NCBI GenBank assembly: GCA_020860245.1
Contig: JAJBUQ010000004.1
Coordinates: 160,426 to 224,425, forward strand
DNA from: Rikenellaceae bacterium
GTDB taxonomy: Bacteria > Bacteroidota > Bacteroidia > Bacteroidales > Rikenellaceae
Direction: 5' to 3'
Length of the DNA: 64,000 bases
The notes beneath the pieces were generated by a model. That model was not told the DNA's origin. It was given only the letters and a program-made list of their open reading frames with translations, and did no database searches. Shown piece by piece: positions 18,297-27,742 of this stretch (positions are counted from its first letter, which is position 1; each line of letters begins with the position of its first letter). The position numbers and the translations under genes were made by a program.

Positions 18297-21026
18297 ATGA
18301 CCGCAATTAAAAGAGTATATACCTTCGGTAATAAATGTGCGGAAGGGAACGGAAAAATGAAAGAACTTCTCGGTGGCAAGGGCGCCAATCTTGCGGAGAT
18401 GAATCTTATCGGAATTCCTGTACCTCCGGGATTTACCATAACTACGGAAGTTTGTGCGGAGTTTTATAAACATGGCAGGAATGAAACAGTCTCGAACATT
18501 AAAGAGGAGGTTGAAGCTGCTATGCGTCACGTAGAAGGACTTATCGGTAAAAAATTCGGAGACGAAAAAAATCCGCTGCTTGTATCTGTTAGATCTGGAG
18601 CGAGAGCGTCTATGCCCGGAATGATGGATACCATACTCAATCTCGGTCTTAATGAAAAAACAGTAGAGTCGCTTGCCGTTCAGACCGGTAACGAACGGTT
18701 TGCGTGGGATTCATACAGACGTTTCATTCAAATATACGGAGATGTGGTATTGGGAATGAAGCCTGAATCTAAAGAAGATCACGATCCGTTCGAAGAGATA
18801 ATCGATAATTTTAAGATAAGAAAAGGCGTCGAATTGGATACCGACCTGTCGGCTGAAGATCTTAGAGAGATGGCTAAAGAGTTTAAACAGGCCGTTAAGA
18901 ATAAAACGGGAAAGGAATTCCCGTCCGATCCGTGGGAACAGTTGTGGGGTGCGGTATGCGCCGTATTCAGCAGCTGGATGAACGAGAGGGCCATATTATA
19001 TAGAAAACTAAATAATATCCCTGCCGAATGGGGTACTGCAGTGAATGTGCAGGCGATGGTGTTCGGGAATATGGGAATGAATTCCGCTACTGGAGTTGCG
19101 TTCACCAGAGACGCAGGCACTGGAGAGAATCTGTTTAACGGAGAGTATCTCGTTAATGCGCAGGGAGAGGATGTAGTCGCGGGGATCAGGACTCCTCAGC
19201 AGATAACTATTCAAGGTTCCCGCAGATGGGCTGAACTACAATGTATTACGGAAGAAGAAAGGGTGCGTAAGTACCCTTCTCTCGAAGAGGTGATGCCTGC
19301 CGCATATAAAGAGTTGTTCGAGATACAGGAACACCTTGAAGATTATTTCAAGGATATGCAGGATATAGAGTTTACCATACAGGAAGGCAAATTATGGATG
19401 CTGCAGACCCGCAGCGGTAAGCGTACCGGTGCTGCGATGGTAAAAATCGCAATGGATATGCTTCGTGAAGGACAGATAGATGCTAAGACTGCTGTGATGA
19501 GGTGTGAACCGGAAAAACTGGACGAGCTTCTACATCCGGTATTCGATCCTGCCGCCCTGAAAAAAGCCGACATGATCGCGAAGGGGCTTCCCGCATCGCC
19601 CGGAGCAGCCACAGGACAAATAGTCTTCTTTGCGGACGATGCCGAAAAGTGGGCTGGGGAAGGTAAAAATACGATTCTTGTGAGAGTGGAGACTTCGCCC
19701 GAGGACCTTAAAGGTATGAACGTTGCGCAGGGTATTCTTACTGCGCGCGGAGGGATGACCTCTCATGCCGCCGTAGTTGCGCGGGGAATGGGCAAATGCT
19801 GCGTTTCCGGAGCAGGTGAGATTGTTATAAGTTATAAGGACCGCACGATGACCGTGGGCGGTAAAACATATAAAGAAGGCGATTGGATATCACTGAACGG
19901 TTCGACCGGATTGATCTATTCCGGTAAAATTGCCACCAAAGATCCGGAGATGACAGGGGACTTCGCCGAGTTGCTGAATCTTGCCGATAGGTATGCGCAT
20001 CTAAAAGTGCGTGCCAATGCGGATATTCCTCGTGACGCAGAGGTTGCTATGGGATTCGGAGCGCAGGGGATAGGATTGTGCCGTACCGAGCACATGTTCT
20101 TCGAAGGCGACAGAATTAAGGCTGTCCGTGAAATGATTCTTGCGGACGATGAGGGTGGCAGGCGTAAGGCTCTCGCTAAACTTCTACCGATTCAGCGTGC
20201 GGACTTCGAAGGTCTCTTCGAGACGATGAACGGTTATCCGGTGACGGTAAGGCTTCTCGATCCGCCACTTCACGAATTTGTTCCGCACTTTGAAACTGAG
20301 ATGCGTGAGATGGCAGACGATATGGACGTCTCGTTTGAAAAAATAAAATCCCGCATAGATGCGCTTGCCGAGACCAATCCTATGCTTGGCCACCGCGGAT
20401 GCCGGTTGGGTAATACCTATCCGGAGATAACCGAGATGCAGGCGCGCGCTTTAATCGAAGCTGCGATGAATGTTCAGGATAGAGGCATCGACGTTCATGT
20501 GGAAATAATGGTGCCGTTGGTCGGTAACAGTAAAGAATTAAAATATCAGAAAGATATAATAGACAAGACAGCTTCGGATGTCTTTGCTGAAAGAAATAAA
20601 ATAATAAAATATCAGGTAGGCACGATGATAGAGGTGCCGAGGGCTGCCGTTACTGCGAATGAAATAGCGGAACATGCGGAGTTTTTCTCCTTCGGAACGA
20701 ACGACCTTACACAGATGACACTCGGATTCTCTCGCGACGACGTGGCCAAATTCCTTCCGGTCTATATTGAAAAAGGGTTGCTAAAACACGATCCTTTCGA
20801 GGTATTGGATGTGGACGGAGTCGGTAAACTTGTCCGCGAAGCCGTATTTAAAGGCCGCTCCACCAAGGAGCACCTCAAGTGCGGTATCTGCGGGGAGCAT
20901 GGAGGCGAGCCGTCGTCCGTGGAGTTCTGTCATTATGCCGGATTGAATTACGTCTCCTGTTCGCCGTTCCGTGTGCCTATCGCAAGACTGGCTGCGGCGA
21001 GAGCTGCGATAAAGCAGGAGATTTAA
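18297..21026 (+). CDS. ppdK: Pyruvate, phosphate dikinase
   Basis: PPDK interconverts pyruvate + ATP + Pi with PEP + AMP + PPi. The 909-residue protein has the three expected parts: an N-terminal ATP-grasp domain (GGKGANLAEMNLIGIPVPPG, SVRSGARASMPGMMDT), a central phosphohistidine domain with GGMTSHAAVVARGMGK (H490), and a C-terminal PEP/pyruvate barrel with FSFGTNDLTQMTLGFSRDD and YVSCSPFRVPIARLAAA (C888). Length is typical. It is monocistronic: own promoter and a terminator downstream. In Bacteroidetes it commonly serves glycolysis/gluconeogenesis. Confidence 0.97.
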   Translation: MTAIKRVYTFGNKCAEGNGKMKELLGGKGANLAEMNLIGIPVPPGFTITTEVCAEFYKHGRNETVSNIKEEVEAAMRHVEGLIGKKFGDEKNPLLVSVRSGARASMPGMMDTILNLGLNEKTVESLAVQTGNERFAWDSYRRFIQIYGDVVLGMKPESKEDHDPFEEIIDNFKIRKGVELDTDLSAEDLREMAKEFKQAVKNKTGKEFPSDPWEQLWGAVCAVFSSWMNERAILYRKLNNIPAEWGTAVNVQAMVFGNMGMNSATGVAFTRDAGTGENLFNGEYLVNAQGEDVVAGIRTPQQITIQGSRRWAELQCITEEERVRKYPSLEEVMPAAYKELFEIQEHLEDYFKDMQDIEFTIQEGKLWMLQTRSGKRTGAAMVKIAMDMLREGQIDAKTAVMRCEPEKLDELLHPVFDPAALKKADMIAKGLPASPGAATGQIVFFADDAEKWAGEGKNTILVRVETSPEDLKGMNVAQGILTARGGMTSHAAVVARGMGKCCVSGAGEIVISYKDRTMTVGGKTYKEGDWISLNGSTGLIYSGKIATKDPEMTGDFAELLNLADRYAHLKVRANADIPRDAEVAMGFGAQGIGLCRTEHMFFEGDRIKAVREMILADDEGGRRKALAKLLPIQRADFEGLFETMNGYPVTVRLLDPPLHEFVPHFETEMREMADDMDVSFEKIKSRIDALAETNPMLGHRGCRLGNTYPEITEMQARALIEAAMNVQDRGIDVHVEIMVPLVGNSKELKYQKDIIDKTASDVFAERNKIIKYQVGTMIEVPRAAVTANEIAEHAEFFSFGTNDLTQMTLGFSRDDVAKFLPVYIEKGLLKHDPFEVLDVDGVGKLVREAVFKGRSTKEHLKCGICGEHGGEPSSVEFCHYAGLNYVSCSPFRVPIARLAAARAAIKQEI

Positions 21027-21089
21027 AGGAACATTCATGTCCGGAACATTCCCGGTTCCGGCAGGATGTAGTTTTAGTTGGGAATGAAG

Positions 21090-21116
21090 GAAAAGACGCT
21101 TTAAGGACGTCTTTTC
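21090..21116 (+). terminator. Terminator after ppdK
   Basis: An AAAAGACG / CGTCTTTT stem with a TTTAAGGA-type loop ends in a short T-run, about 65 nt after the ppdK stop. Confidence 0.75.
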
Positions 21117-21176
21117 TGATTCAAAAGGTTAATTAACAGGCTTGTAAATGGTATTTTTTTTTGTAGTAAAAAGGAC

Positions 21177-21184
21177 TATCTTTG
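21177..21184 (+). promoter_or_regulatory. -7 element of the ileS promoter
   Basis: TATCTTTG at 21177-21184 is a perfect -7 match. The -33 region is only a T-run (TTTT at 21154-21157, correct 19-nt distance). The leader to ileS is about 30 nt. Confidence 0.65.
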
Positions 21185-21220
21185 CAGACTAAATTAGTTG
21201 AACGATACAAACTTAGATAA

Positions 21221-24200
21221 GTGAAAAAGTTTAAGGAATACAAAGGGCTGGACCTGTCCGGTATAAATAAGAAGGTCCTTGAACAGTGGGATGCAGAAGG
21301 TACGTTCCGCAAGAGCGTCGAGACCCGTGAGGGGTGCCCGACATTCGTATTTTATGAAGGTCCTCCGTCAGCGAATGGTACTCCGGGCATACACCATGTT
21401 ATGGCGCGGACGATCAAAGATATATTCTGCCGCTATAAAACCCAGAGAGGATTCCTCGTACACCGCAAGGCAGGGTGGGATACACACGGACTTCCCGTGG
21501 AATTAGGAGTGGAGAAAAAACTCGGTATCAGCAAAGAGGATATCGGAACTAAAATATCTATCGAAGAGTATAACCGCATCTGCCGCGAAGCCGTAATGAA
21601 ATTTACTGGTGAATGGGAGGAACTTACCCGTAAAATGGGTTATTGGGTAGATATGAACGATCCGTATATCACTTACGACAATAAATACATAGAAACCCTT
21701 TGGTGGATGCTCAAACAGCTCTACGATAAAGGACTTCTCTACAAAGGGTACACTATACAGCCATACTCTCCCGCAGCCGGAACGGGTTTGAGCAATCACG
21801 AACTTAACCAACCCGGATGTTACAGGGATGTCAAGGATACGACCTGTACAGCTCAGTTCAAAGCGGTAAGGGATGCACGATCCGAATGCCTGTTCGACGG
21901 AGCATTTGGAGATGTTTACTTCCTTGCATGGACGACAACGCCTTGGACTCTGCCCTCTAATACCGCTCTTGCAGTAGGTGCTGGAATTACGTATCTCAGA
22001 GTGGCTACATATAATCCTTATACCGCTGAACCGGAGACTGTGATACTTGCCAAGGATCTGTTAGAAAAATATTTCAGCAAGAAGGCCGAAGGTATAGCTC
22101 TTGAAGATTACGACAAGAATGGCAAAATAATTCCATATAAAATTCTGAGTGAATATAAGGGCAGGGAACTCGAAGGTATCGGATATGAACAGTTGATACC
22201 GTGGATTAAACCGGAAGGCGATGCGTTCAGAGTCATTCTCGGCGATTACGTTACCACAGAAGACGGTACTGGAATCGTTCATATAGCTCCTACATTTGGT
22301 GCGGATGACGACCGTGTTGCTAAGGCTGCGGGAATTTCTCCGCTTACCGTACTCGACAGGAACGGTAAAAGAATGCCTATGGTGGACCGAAGCGGAAGAT
22401 TTATTATCGTGGAAGATATGGATCCGGAATTCGTCGTGGAGAATGTGAATCTGCATGCTTATCTTGAATTTACAGGACGATATGTAAAGAATGCGTACGA
22501 TGAAAATCTTACCGATGAAGATCCGTCTCTCGACGTGGATATATCCGTTATGTTGAAAGCTGAAAATAAAGCGTTTAAAATAGAGAAGCATGTCCACAAT
22601 TACCCTCATTGCTGGCGTACTGACAAACCTGTTCTATATTATCCGCTCGATTCGTGGTTCATCAGAACTACCGCATTGAAAGATAAACTCGTCGAACTTA
22701 ACAAAACCATAAACTGGAAGCCTGCCTCTACCGGAACCGGAAGGTTCGGCAAATGGCTGGAGAATCTGGTGGACTGGAATTTATCGAGAACGAGATACTG
22801 GGGAACCCCCCTTCCGATCTGGGCGAACGAGGACCATACCGAGCTGAAATGTGTAGGATCCGTTGCCGAATTAAAGGCTGAAATCGAAAAATCGGTTGCT
22901 GCCGGATACATGGAAAACAATCCGCTCGAGGAATTCAATGGAGAAGATTTCACTAAAGAAAATTATAATAAATTCGATCTTCACCGCCCTTATGTGGACA
23001 ATATAGTGCTTGTGGGCAAGAACGGAGAGAAAATGTTCAGAGAGCCCGATCTTATCGACGTGTGGTTCGATTCGGGGGCCATGCCTTATGCGCAGGTGCA
23101 TTATCCGTTCGAGATTACCGACAGCGAATTTTGTAAGGTTTATCCTGCCGACTTCATTGCGGAAGGTGTAGACCAGACTCGCGGATGGTTCTTCACTCTT
23201 CACGCGCTTGCTGTTATGCTGTTCGATTCTGTGGCTTTTAAAAATATTATATCGAACGGTCTTGTACTCGACAAGAACGGTAACAAAATGAGCAAGCGCC
23301 TCGGTAATGGAGTCGATCCGTTCGAGGTTATAGATAAATACGGTGCGGATGCTGTCCGTTGGTATATGATATCCAATTCTCAGCCGTGGGACAATCTCAA
23401 ATTCGATACCGAAGGGGTAGACGAGGTGCGTAGGAAATTCTTCGGCACGCTCTATAATACTTACAGCTTCTTCGCATTATATGCTAATGTTGACGGATTT
23501 ACGGGGAATGAAAAAGAAATTCCCGTTGAGGAACGTCCGGAGATCGACCGTTGGATAATGTCGTTGTTAAATTCACTTGCAGCTGACGTAACGCGATATC
23601 TTGAAGATTACGATCCTACCCCTGCGGTAAGGCTTATTCAGTATTTTGTAAATGAGAATCTCTCCAACTGGTATGTAAGGCTTAATCGTAAACGATTCTG
23701 GGGAGGGGAAATGAACGGCGATAAACTCGCTGCTTACCAGACTCTTTATACATGCCTGGAAACAGTCGTACAACTCGCAGCGCCGTTCGCGCCGTTCATA
23801 ACCGAGCAGATATTCGGAGACTTGAATGCGGTCAGCGGTAGAAACAAGGAATCGGTACATATTGCGGAATTCCCTGTTGCCGATGCGTCGTTGATAAATC
23901 CCGAACTGGAAGAAACTATGTCTATCGCCCAGAGGATATCCTCCATGGTGCTCGCGTTGAGGCGTAAGGTAAATATCAAAGTCCGCCAGCCGTTGTCCCG
24001 TATACTTGTTCCGATACTCGATACGACGCTTAAAGATAAGATCGAGGCGGTTAAACAGTTGATTTTAACGGAGGTTAATATTAAGGATATACAATACATC
24101 GAGGATACTACCGGAGTGATGCCAAAGAGGATCAAACCGAATTTAAAAACTCTCGGAGCGAGATTCGGTAAAAATATGAAGCAGATAACTGCTGCTGTGG

Positions 24201-24649
24201 CTCGATTCTCGCAGGCGGATATTCTTAAACTGGAGCGCGACGAAAAATGGGATATAGAGATTGACGGAAATATAGCGACGCTCGGACTCGGAGACTTCGA
24301 TATATCTACCGAAGATATGCCGGGCTGGCTGGTTGCGAACGACGGCAGGCTTACCGCTGCTTTGGATATAACTATTACCGATGAATTGCGCCGTGAAGGA
24401 TTTGCACGGGAATTGATAAACCGTATACAGAATATAAGAAAAGAATCCGGCTTCGAAGTTACCGACAGGATAAATATAGTGATGGATTTTGTGCCGGAGA
24501 TAGCAGACAGTGTTAATTCTTACAAAGAGTATATATGTTCACAGACTCTTGCCGATAATATCGAAGTCGTAGATAATATTTCTGACAATGAAAACGTTAT
24601 TGTCGATATTAACGGAATAGGACTCAAATTGAAAATAAACAGATTATAA
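21221..24649 (+). CDS. ileS: Isoleucyl-tRNA synthetase
   Basis: This class I synthetase of 1142 residues starts at GTG. The HIGH-type signature is PGIHHV (residues 55-60) and the KMSKS-type loop is KMSKR (689-693). DVWFDSGAMPYAQ and the editing-domain segments DTTCTAQFKA and AWTTTPWTLPSNTALAV are present. The long form without a C-terminal zinc finger, ending KIRQP-like anticodon and C-terminal domains, is the type found in Bacteroidetes and eukaryotes. It is preceded by its own promoter, and the dksA-like gene follows after 92 nt. Confidence 0.97.
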   Translation: MKKFKEYKGLDLSGINKKVLEQWDAEGTFRKSVETREGCPTFVFYEGPPSANGTPGIHHVMARTIKDIFCRYKTQRGFLVHRKAGWDTHGLPVELGVEKKLGISKEDIGTKISIEEYNRICREAVMKFTGEWEELTRKMGYWVDMNDPYITYDNKYIETLWWMLKQLYDKGLLYKGYTIQPYSPAAGTGLSNHELNQPGCYRDVKDTTCTAQFKAVRDARSECLFDGAFGDVYFLAWTTTPWTLPSNTALAVGAGITYLRVATYNPYTAEPETVILAKDLLEKYFSKKAEGIALEDYDKNGKIIPYKILSEYKGRELEGIGYEQLIPWIKPEGDAFRVILGDYVTTEDGTGIVHIAPTFGADDDRVAKAAGISPLTVLDRNGKRMPMVDRSGRFIIVEDMDPEFVVENVNLHAYLEFTGRYVKNAYDENLTDEDPSLDVDISVMLKAENKAFKIEKHVHNYPHCWRTDKPVLYYPLDSWFIRTTALKDKLVELNKTINWKPASTGTGRFGKWLENLVDWNLSRTRYWGTPLPIWANEDHTELKCVGSVAELKAEIEKSVAAGYMENNPLEEFNGEDFTKENYNKFDLHRPYVDNIVLVGKNGEKMFREPDLIDVWFDSGAMPYAQVHYPFEITDSEFCKVYPADFIAEGVDQTRGWFFTLHALAVMLFDSVAFKNIISNGLVLDKNGNKMSKRLGNGVDPFEVIDKYGADAVRWYMISNSQPWDNLKFDTEGVDEVRRKFFGTLYNTYSFFALYANVDGFTGNEKEIPVEERPEIDRWIMSLLNSLAADVTRYLEDYDPTPAVRLIQYFVNENLSNWYVRLNRKRFWGGEMNGDKLAAYQTLYTCLETVVQLAAPFAPFITEQIFGDLNAVSGRNKESVHIAEFPVADASLINPELEETMSIAQRISSMVLALRRKVNIKVRQPLSRILVPILDTTLKDKIEAVKQLILTEVNIKDIQYIEDTTGVMPKRIKPNLKTLGARFGKNMKQITAAVARFSQADILKLERDEKWDIEIDGNIATLGLGDFDISTEDMPGWLVANDGRLTAALDITITDELRREGFARELINRIQNIRKESGFEVTDRINIVMDFVPEIADSVNSYKEYICSQTLADNIEVVDNISDNENVIVDINGIGLKLKINRL

Positions 24650-24685
24650 AGTTATTTAAACAATTGTTAATTTATCTTTAAAAGT

Positions 24686-24716
24686 TATGGTATGTCTAAA
24701 ATATATCATATCTTTA
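24686..24716 (+). promoter_or_regulatory. Probable promoter of the DksA-like gene
   Basis: TATG at 24686-24689, a 19-nt spacer, and TATCTTTA at 24709-24716. Each element has one mismatch. The start codon is at 24742. Confidence 0.5.
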
Positions 24717-24741
24717 TAAAACAATCCTAAATTTTAAGGCT

Positions 24742-25128
24742 ATGTCAGAAGATACAAGAACAAGATATTCTGATGAGGAATTGGCAGAATTCAAAGAGAT
24801 TATACTTAAAAAACTCGATAAGGCAAGGCAGGATTATGAACTGCTTCGTGCAACCATCACGCACACGGAAAGCAACGGTACGGACGATACGTCGCCGACC
24901 TTTAAAATTCTGGAGGAAGGTGCGGCGACTTTGTCGAAGGAGGAGTCGGGCAGGCTTGCGCAGAGACAGCTCAAATTTATACAGCATCTCGAAGCCGCGT
25001 TGATAAGAATCGAAAACAAAACTTACGGTATATGCCGTGAATCGGGACTTCTTATACCGAAGGAAAGATTAAAAATAGTCCCTCACGCCACTCTTCGCAT
25101 CGAGGTGAAAGAAAACGAGAAAAGATAG
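24742..25128 (+). CDS. DksA/TraR-family RNA polymerase-binding protein
   Basis: This 128-residue protein has an N-terminal coiled coil (about residues 10-100) and a C-terminal DksA-type segment YGICRESGLLIPKERLKIVPHAT. The family normally has four zinc cysteines; only C in YGIC is visible, so the zinc finger is degenerate, as in other DksA-like proteins that fold without zinc. DksA-like proteins bind the RNA polymerase secondary channel and modulate initiation, often with ppGpp. The gene has its own promoter and a strong terminator. Confidence 0.85.
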   Translation: MSEDTRTRYSDEELAEFKEIILKKLDKARQDYELLRATITHTESNGTDDTSPTFKILEEGAATLSKEESGRLAQRQLKFIQHLEAALIRIENKTYGICRESGLLIPKERLKIVPHATLRIEVKENEKR

Positions 25129-25149
25129 TAAAATCTTTAATTTACAGTA

Positions 25150-25176
25150 AGGCATCCGTATCGGATGCCTTTTTTA
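25150..25176 (+). terminator. Terminator after the DksA-like gene
   Basis: GGCATCCG, a 3-nt TAT loop, CGGATGCC and a T-run, 22 nt after the stop. Confidence 0.93.
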
Positions 25177-25337
25177 TGCACTATTTTTGTAAAATATAAA
25201 ATGTTGTATACTTCCAGATTAATTCGACTTGTTCAATTAATTAACTGTACACAATATTGTAGTATAAAAAAACGTTGTTTTATTGATGTTTTGGTTTAAA
25301 ATATTAGCAGAAAAGGTTGTTTGTGATAAAAAAAAAC

Positions 25338-25345
25338 TATATTTG
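25338..25345 (+). promoter_or_regulatory. -7 element upstream of the repressor-like gene
   Basis: TATATTTG at 25338-25345 is a perfect -7 match. The -33 region is poor (TTTG at 25320 is 5 nt too close). It would give a leader of about 105 nt before the start at 25459. The rest of the 25177-25458 gap is AT-rich and shows nothing else. Confidence 0.55.
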
Positions 25346-25458
25346 TGATGCAATAACTGAAATTATAAGTGAATAATTTAATGGTTCTTTAATGGCACTT
25401 TTGTATGTTAATTGTAATTTTAAGATTGTATAAGCTATAAATTTAATAAATAATTACT

Positions 25459-26097
25459 ATGGAAAATTGGCAAAGATTGGAAAAAGTGGTGCGGTGGTCA
25501 GGTATGTCGGTAAATGCGTTTGCTATGCATATAGGATTGAAACGTTCCGAAAATCTATATCAAATCAAGAAAGGTAATCATGGGATTAGCAAAGAATTAG
25601 CCCGGGTTATAACGGAAAAATATCCTGCTATCAGTAAATCGTGGCTGCTTACGGGAGAAGGATCCATGCTTAAAGACGGCAGCGATATTTGGGGTCAGCC
25701 CAAAAAAGGGGTACCGTTTTATAATGTCGATATATCGGCAATAAAGGATCTTGGCGAACAGCCTGTCAAACCTGTATATTATATCGATATACCGACTTTT
25801 AACGATTGTAAATTTGCAGCGCTCAGCACCAGTAATGCTATGATCCCGGATATCCCGTCAGGGGCGATTGTACTGCTTAAAGAACACGATCCGGCGAAGA
25901 TACTTCCTGGAGAGTCCTATCTTATTACGACTAAGACGTTTACAGGTATCCGCAGCATAAGATCCTATGTGGAAGATGAAAGTAAGCTACGACTCGTTCC
26001 AAAAAATTCTGCGGATTACGATGAAATGATCATCGATAAAAATGAGATTGAAGTTCTTTATCTAATAAAAGGATATGTCGTAAGCAAAGCGTTGTAA
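25459..26097 (+). CDS. XRE/S24-like transcriptional regulator
   Basis: This 212-residue protein has an N-terminal helix-turn-helix (about residues 5-65; MSVNAFAMHIGLKRSENLY, SKSWLLTGEG) and a C-terminal domain that resembles the S24 (LexA/CI) fold (STSNAMIPDIPSGAIVLLKE). Where cleavable repressors have the catalytic serine of the GxSM motif, this protein has alanine (NAM), so autocleavage is unlikely. Such regulators occur widely in Bacteroidetes chromosomes. There is no phage gene next to it. Targets are unknown. Confidence 0.75.
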   Translation: MENWQRLEKVVRWSGMSVNAFAMHIGLKRSENLYQIKKGNHGISKELARVITEKYPAISKSWLLTGEGSMLKDGSDIWGQPKKGVPFYNVDISAIKDLGEQPVKPVYYIDIPTFNDCKFAALSTSNAMIPDIPSGAIVLLKEHDPAKILPGESYLITTKTFTGIRSIRSYVEDESKLRLVPKNSADYDEMIIDKNEIEVLYLIKGYVVSKAL

Positions 26098-26134
26098 GAA
26101 TTTTAATGTTTGTGGATTCTTCCTGAATATTTTA

Positions 26135-26142
26135 TATATTTG
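26135..26142 (+). promoter_or_regulatory. -7 element of the ribE promoter
   Basis: TATATTTG at 26135-26142 lies 18 nt before the ribE start; TTTG at 26109-26112 is a possible -33 element with a 22-nt spacer, 3 nt longer than usual. Confidence 0.6.
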
Positions 26143-26159
26143 GGAAGAATTTTTTATTT

Positions 26160-26753
26160 ATGTTTTCAGGAATAGTAGAAGCTACGGCAAGAGTAGTAGA
26201 AATTCGCAAAGATGGCGAAAATGTCCACTTCACATTATCCTGTCCATTTGTGGACGAGTTGAAGATAGACCAGAGCATCGCACATAACGGTGTCTGTCTG
26301 ACTGTTGTGAGCATATCGGATAAGGGATACACTGTAACAGCCATAAAGGAGACTCTTCTTAAGTCCAATCTCGGTGACCTGAGAGTTGGCGATGAAGTGA
26401 ATCTTGAAAGAAGTATGAAGCCGGAAGCACTGTTGGACGGACATATAGTGCAGGGGCACGTGGATCAGACGGCAATCTGTACTGCGGTCGAAGAGGCGGA
26501 CGGGAGTTGGTACTTTACATTCGAATACGATGACTCAGGCGAAAATATAACGGTAGAGAAGGGATCTGTAGCAGTGAACGGTGTCAGTCTTACGGTAGTA
26601 AATTCTCAAGACAGCTCTTTTCAGGTGGCTATAATCCCGTATACCTATGAGCATACGAACTTCCATTGTTTCAGGCCCGGAACCAAAGTTAATATCGAAT
26701 TCGACATAATAGGGAAGTATATAACCCGGCTTATGAAAAAATATCTGAATTAA
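26160..26753 (+). CDS. ribE: Riboflavin synthase alpha chain
   Basis: The enzyme dismutates two 6,7-dimethyl-8-ribityllumazine molecules to riboflavin. The 197-residue protein has two tandem lumazine-binding barrels: MFSGIVEATARV and NGVCLTVVSI in the first (residues 1-95), GHIVQGHVDQTA and NGVSLTVVNS in the second (96-197). Length is normal. It stands alone here, with its own promoter and terminator, away from other rib genes. Confidence 0.95.
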   Translation: MFSGIVEATARVVEIRKDGENVHFTLSCPFVDELKIDQSIAHNGVCLTVVSISDKGYTVTAIKETLLKSNLGDLRVGDEVNLERSMKPEALLDGHIVQGHVDQTAICTAVEEADGSWYFTFEYDDSGENITVEKGSVAVNGVSLTVVNSQDSSFQVAIIPYTYEHTNFHCFRPGTKVNIEFDIIGKYITRLMKKYLN

Positions 26754-26759
26754 TATAAT

Positions 26760-26788
26760 AAAAAGAGGTAATTATACCTCTTTTTTTA
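26760..26788 (+). terminator. Terminator after ribE
   Basis: AAAAAGAGGTA / TACCTCTTTTT stem with a short loop and T-run, 6 nt after the ribE stop. Confidence 0.9.
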
Positions 26789-26938
26789 TTTTACGGTCAA
26801 TTCCGGTTCTTTACTTTCGCTTGTTACTGTAAAAAGAATATCTTTACCGCGTTACTGTCAGACAATCAGGTAATTGGTTGTCCTTACGGAATATCGGGCA
26901 GCCTAAATATTACATTAACGAGCGGAAACAAAAAGTAC

Positions 26939-27691
26939 ATGGAACAAAATATCGGGAATAGTATTATAAGGAAGTTGGTAATCTTTTTGGCGATAGTTTC
27001 TTTCATGGAGGTAAACGGTTTTTCGCAATCCACTTTAGGGGTTACAGGTTTACTTAACAGTCCGTCCGCAGAGTTTGCACCAGACGGTTCTGTCAGGGTA
27101 GGGGCCAACTTTATCAATGAACATCTCTCTCCCTCCGCATTCTCGTACAACACATTCAACTATTACCTGGGCGCTACGTTTCTGCCGTTTTTAGAGGTAG
27201 CGATAACTAACACTGCCTTTAAAAACAGAGCGAAAACTAAATTTATCAATCAAGACAGAGCCGTATCCCTAAAACTTCGGATACTAAGAGAACGAAGATA
27301 CTGGCCCGCTATTGCGGTCGGATCGAACGACGCTTTTACTCAAACCGGAGGCGGTTCTTTTGGGAGTACGGATGTAGTTAATAAACATTTCGGCACTTCG
27401 TATATCGCTTTTTCCAAACATCTTTCCATAAGTAACAGTGAAATAGGCGCTCATCTCGCATACAATATTCTTTTAAGTAATACCAAAGCTAAAATGGATT
27501 TCCCTGTGTCCGCAGGAATTAGTTTTTCCCCTGGATTTTATAAAAAACTTAATGTTATTTTAGAGTACGACACCGATAATTTCAACGTCGGAGCTAACGC
27601 TTTGTTAGTCAAGTATGTCTTTATACAGGTGCTTCTTCAGCAATTTAAATATCCGTCCGCCGGTCTGTGTCTGCAGTTCTATTGGAAATAA
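26939..27691 (+). CDS. YjbH-like outer membrane beta-barrel protein
   Basis: This 250-residue protein has an N-terminal hydrophobic signal-like segment (about residues 12-30, ending NGFSQS) followed by alternating beta-strand patterns and a C-terminal aromatic end (LCLQFYWK), as in outer-membrane barrels. The start LGVTGLLNSPSAEFAPDGSV and YDTDNFNVGANALL resemble the YjbH family linked to exopolysaccharide secretion in enterobacteria. It is shorter than E. coli YjbH. No polysaccharide genes are adjacent, so its function here is open. Confidence 0.7.
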   Translation: MEQNIGNSIIRKLVIFLAIVSFMEVNGFSQSTLGVTGLLNSPSAEFAPDGSVRVGANFINEHLSPSAFSYNTFNYYLGATFLPFLEVAITNTAFKNRAKTKFINQDRAVSLKLRILRERRYWPAIAVGSNDAFTQTGGGSFGSTDVVNKHFGTSYIAFSKHLSISNSEIGAHLAYNILLSNTKAKMDFPVSAGISFSPGFYKKLNVILEYDTDNFNVGANALLVKYVFIQVLLQQFKYPSAGLCLQFYWK

Positions 27692-27714
27692 ACTATTATT
27701 AATAAAAATTTACT

Positions 27715-27722
27715 TATCTTTG
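27715..27722 (+). promoter_or_regulatory. -7 element before the DEAD-box helicase gene
   Basis: TATCTTTG at 27715-27722, a perfect -7 match 20 nt before the start; no clear -33 element. Confidence 0.6.
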
Positions 27723-27742
27723 TGGTGAATTAATACTATATA

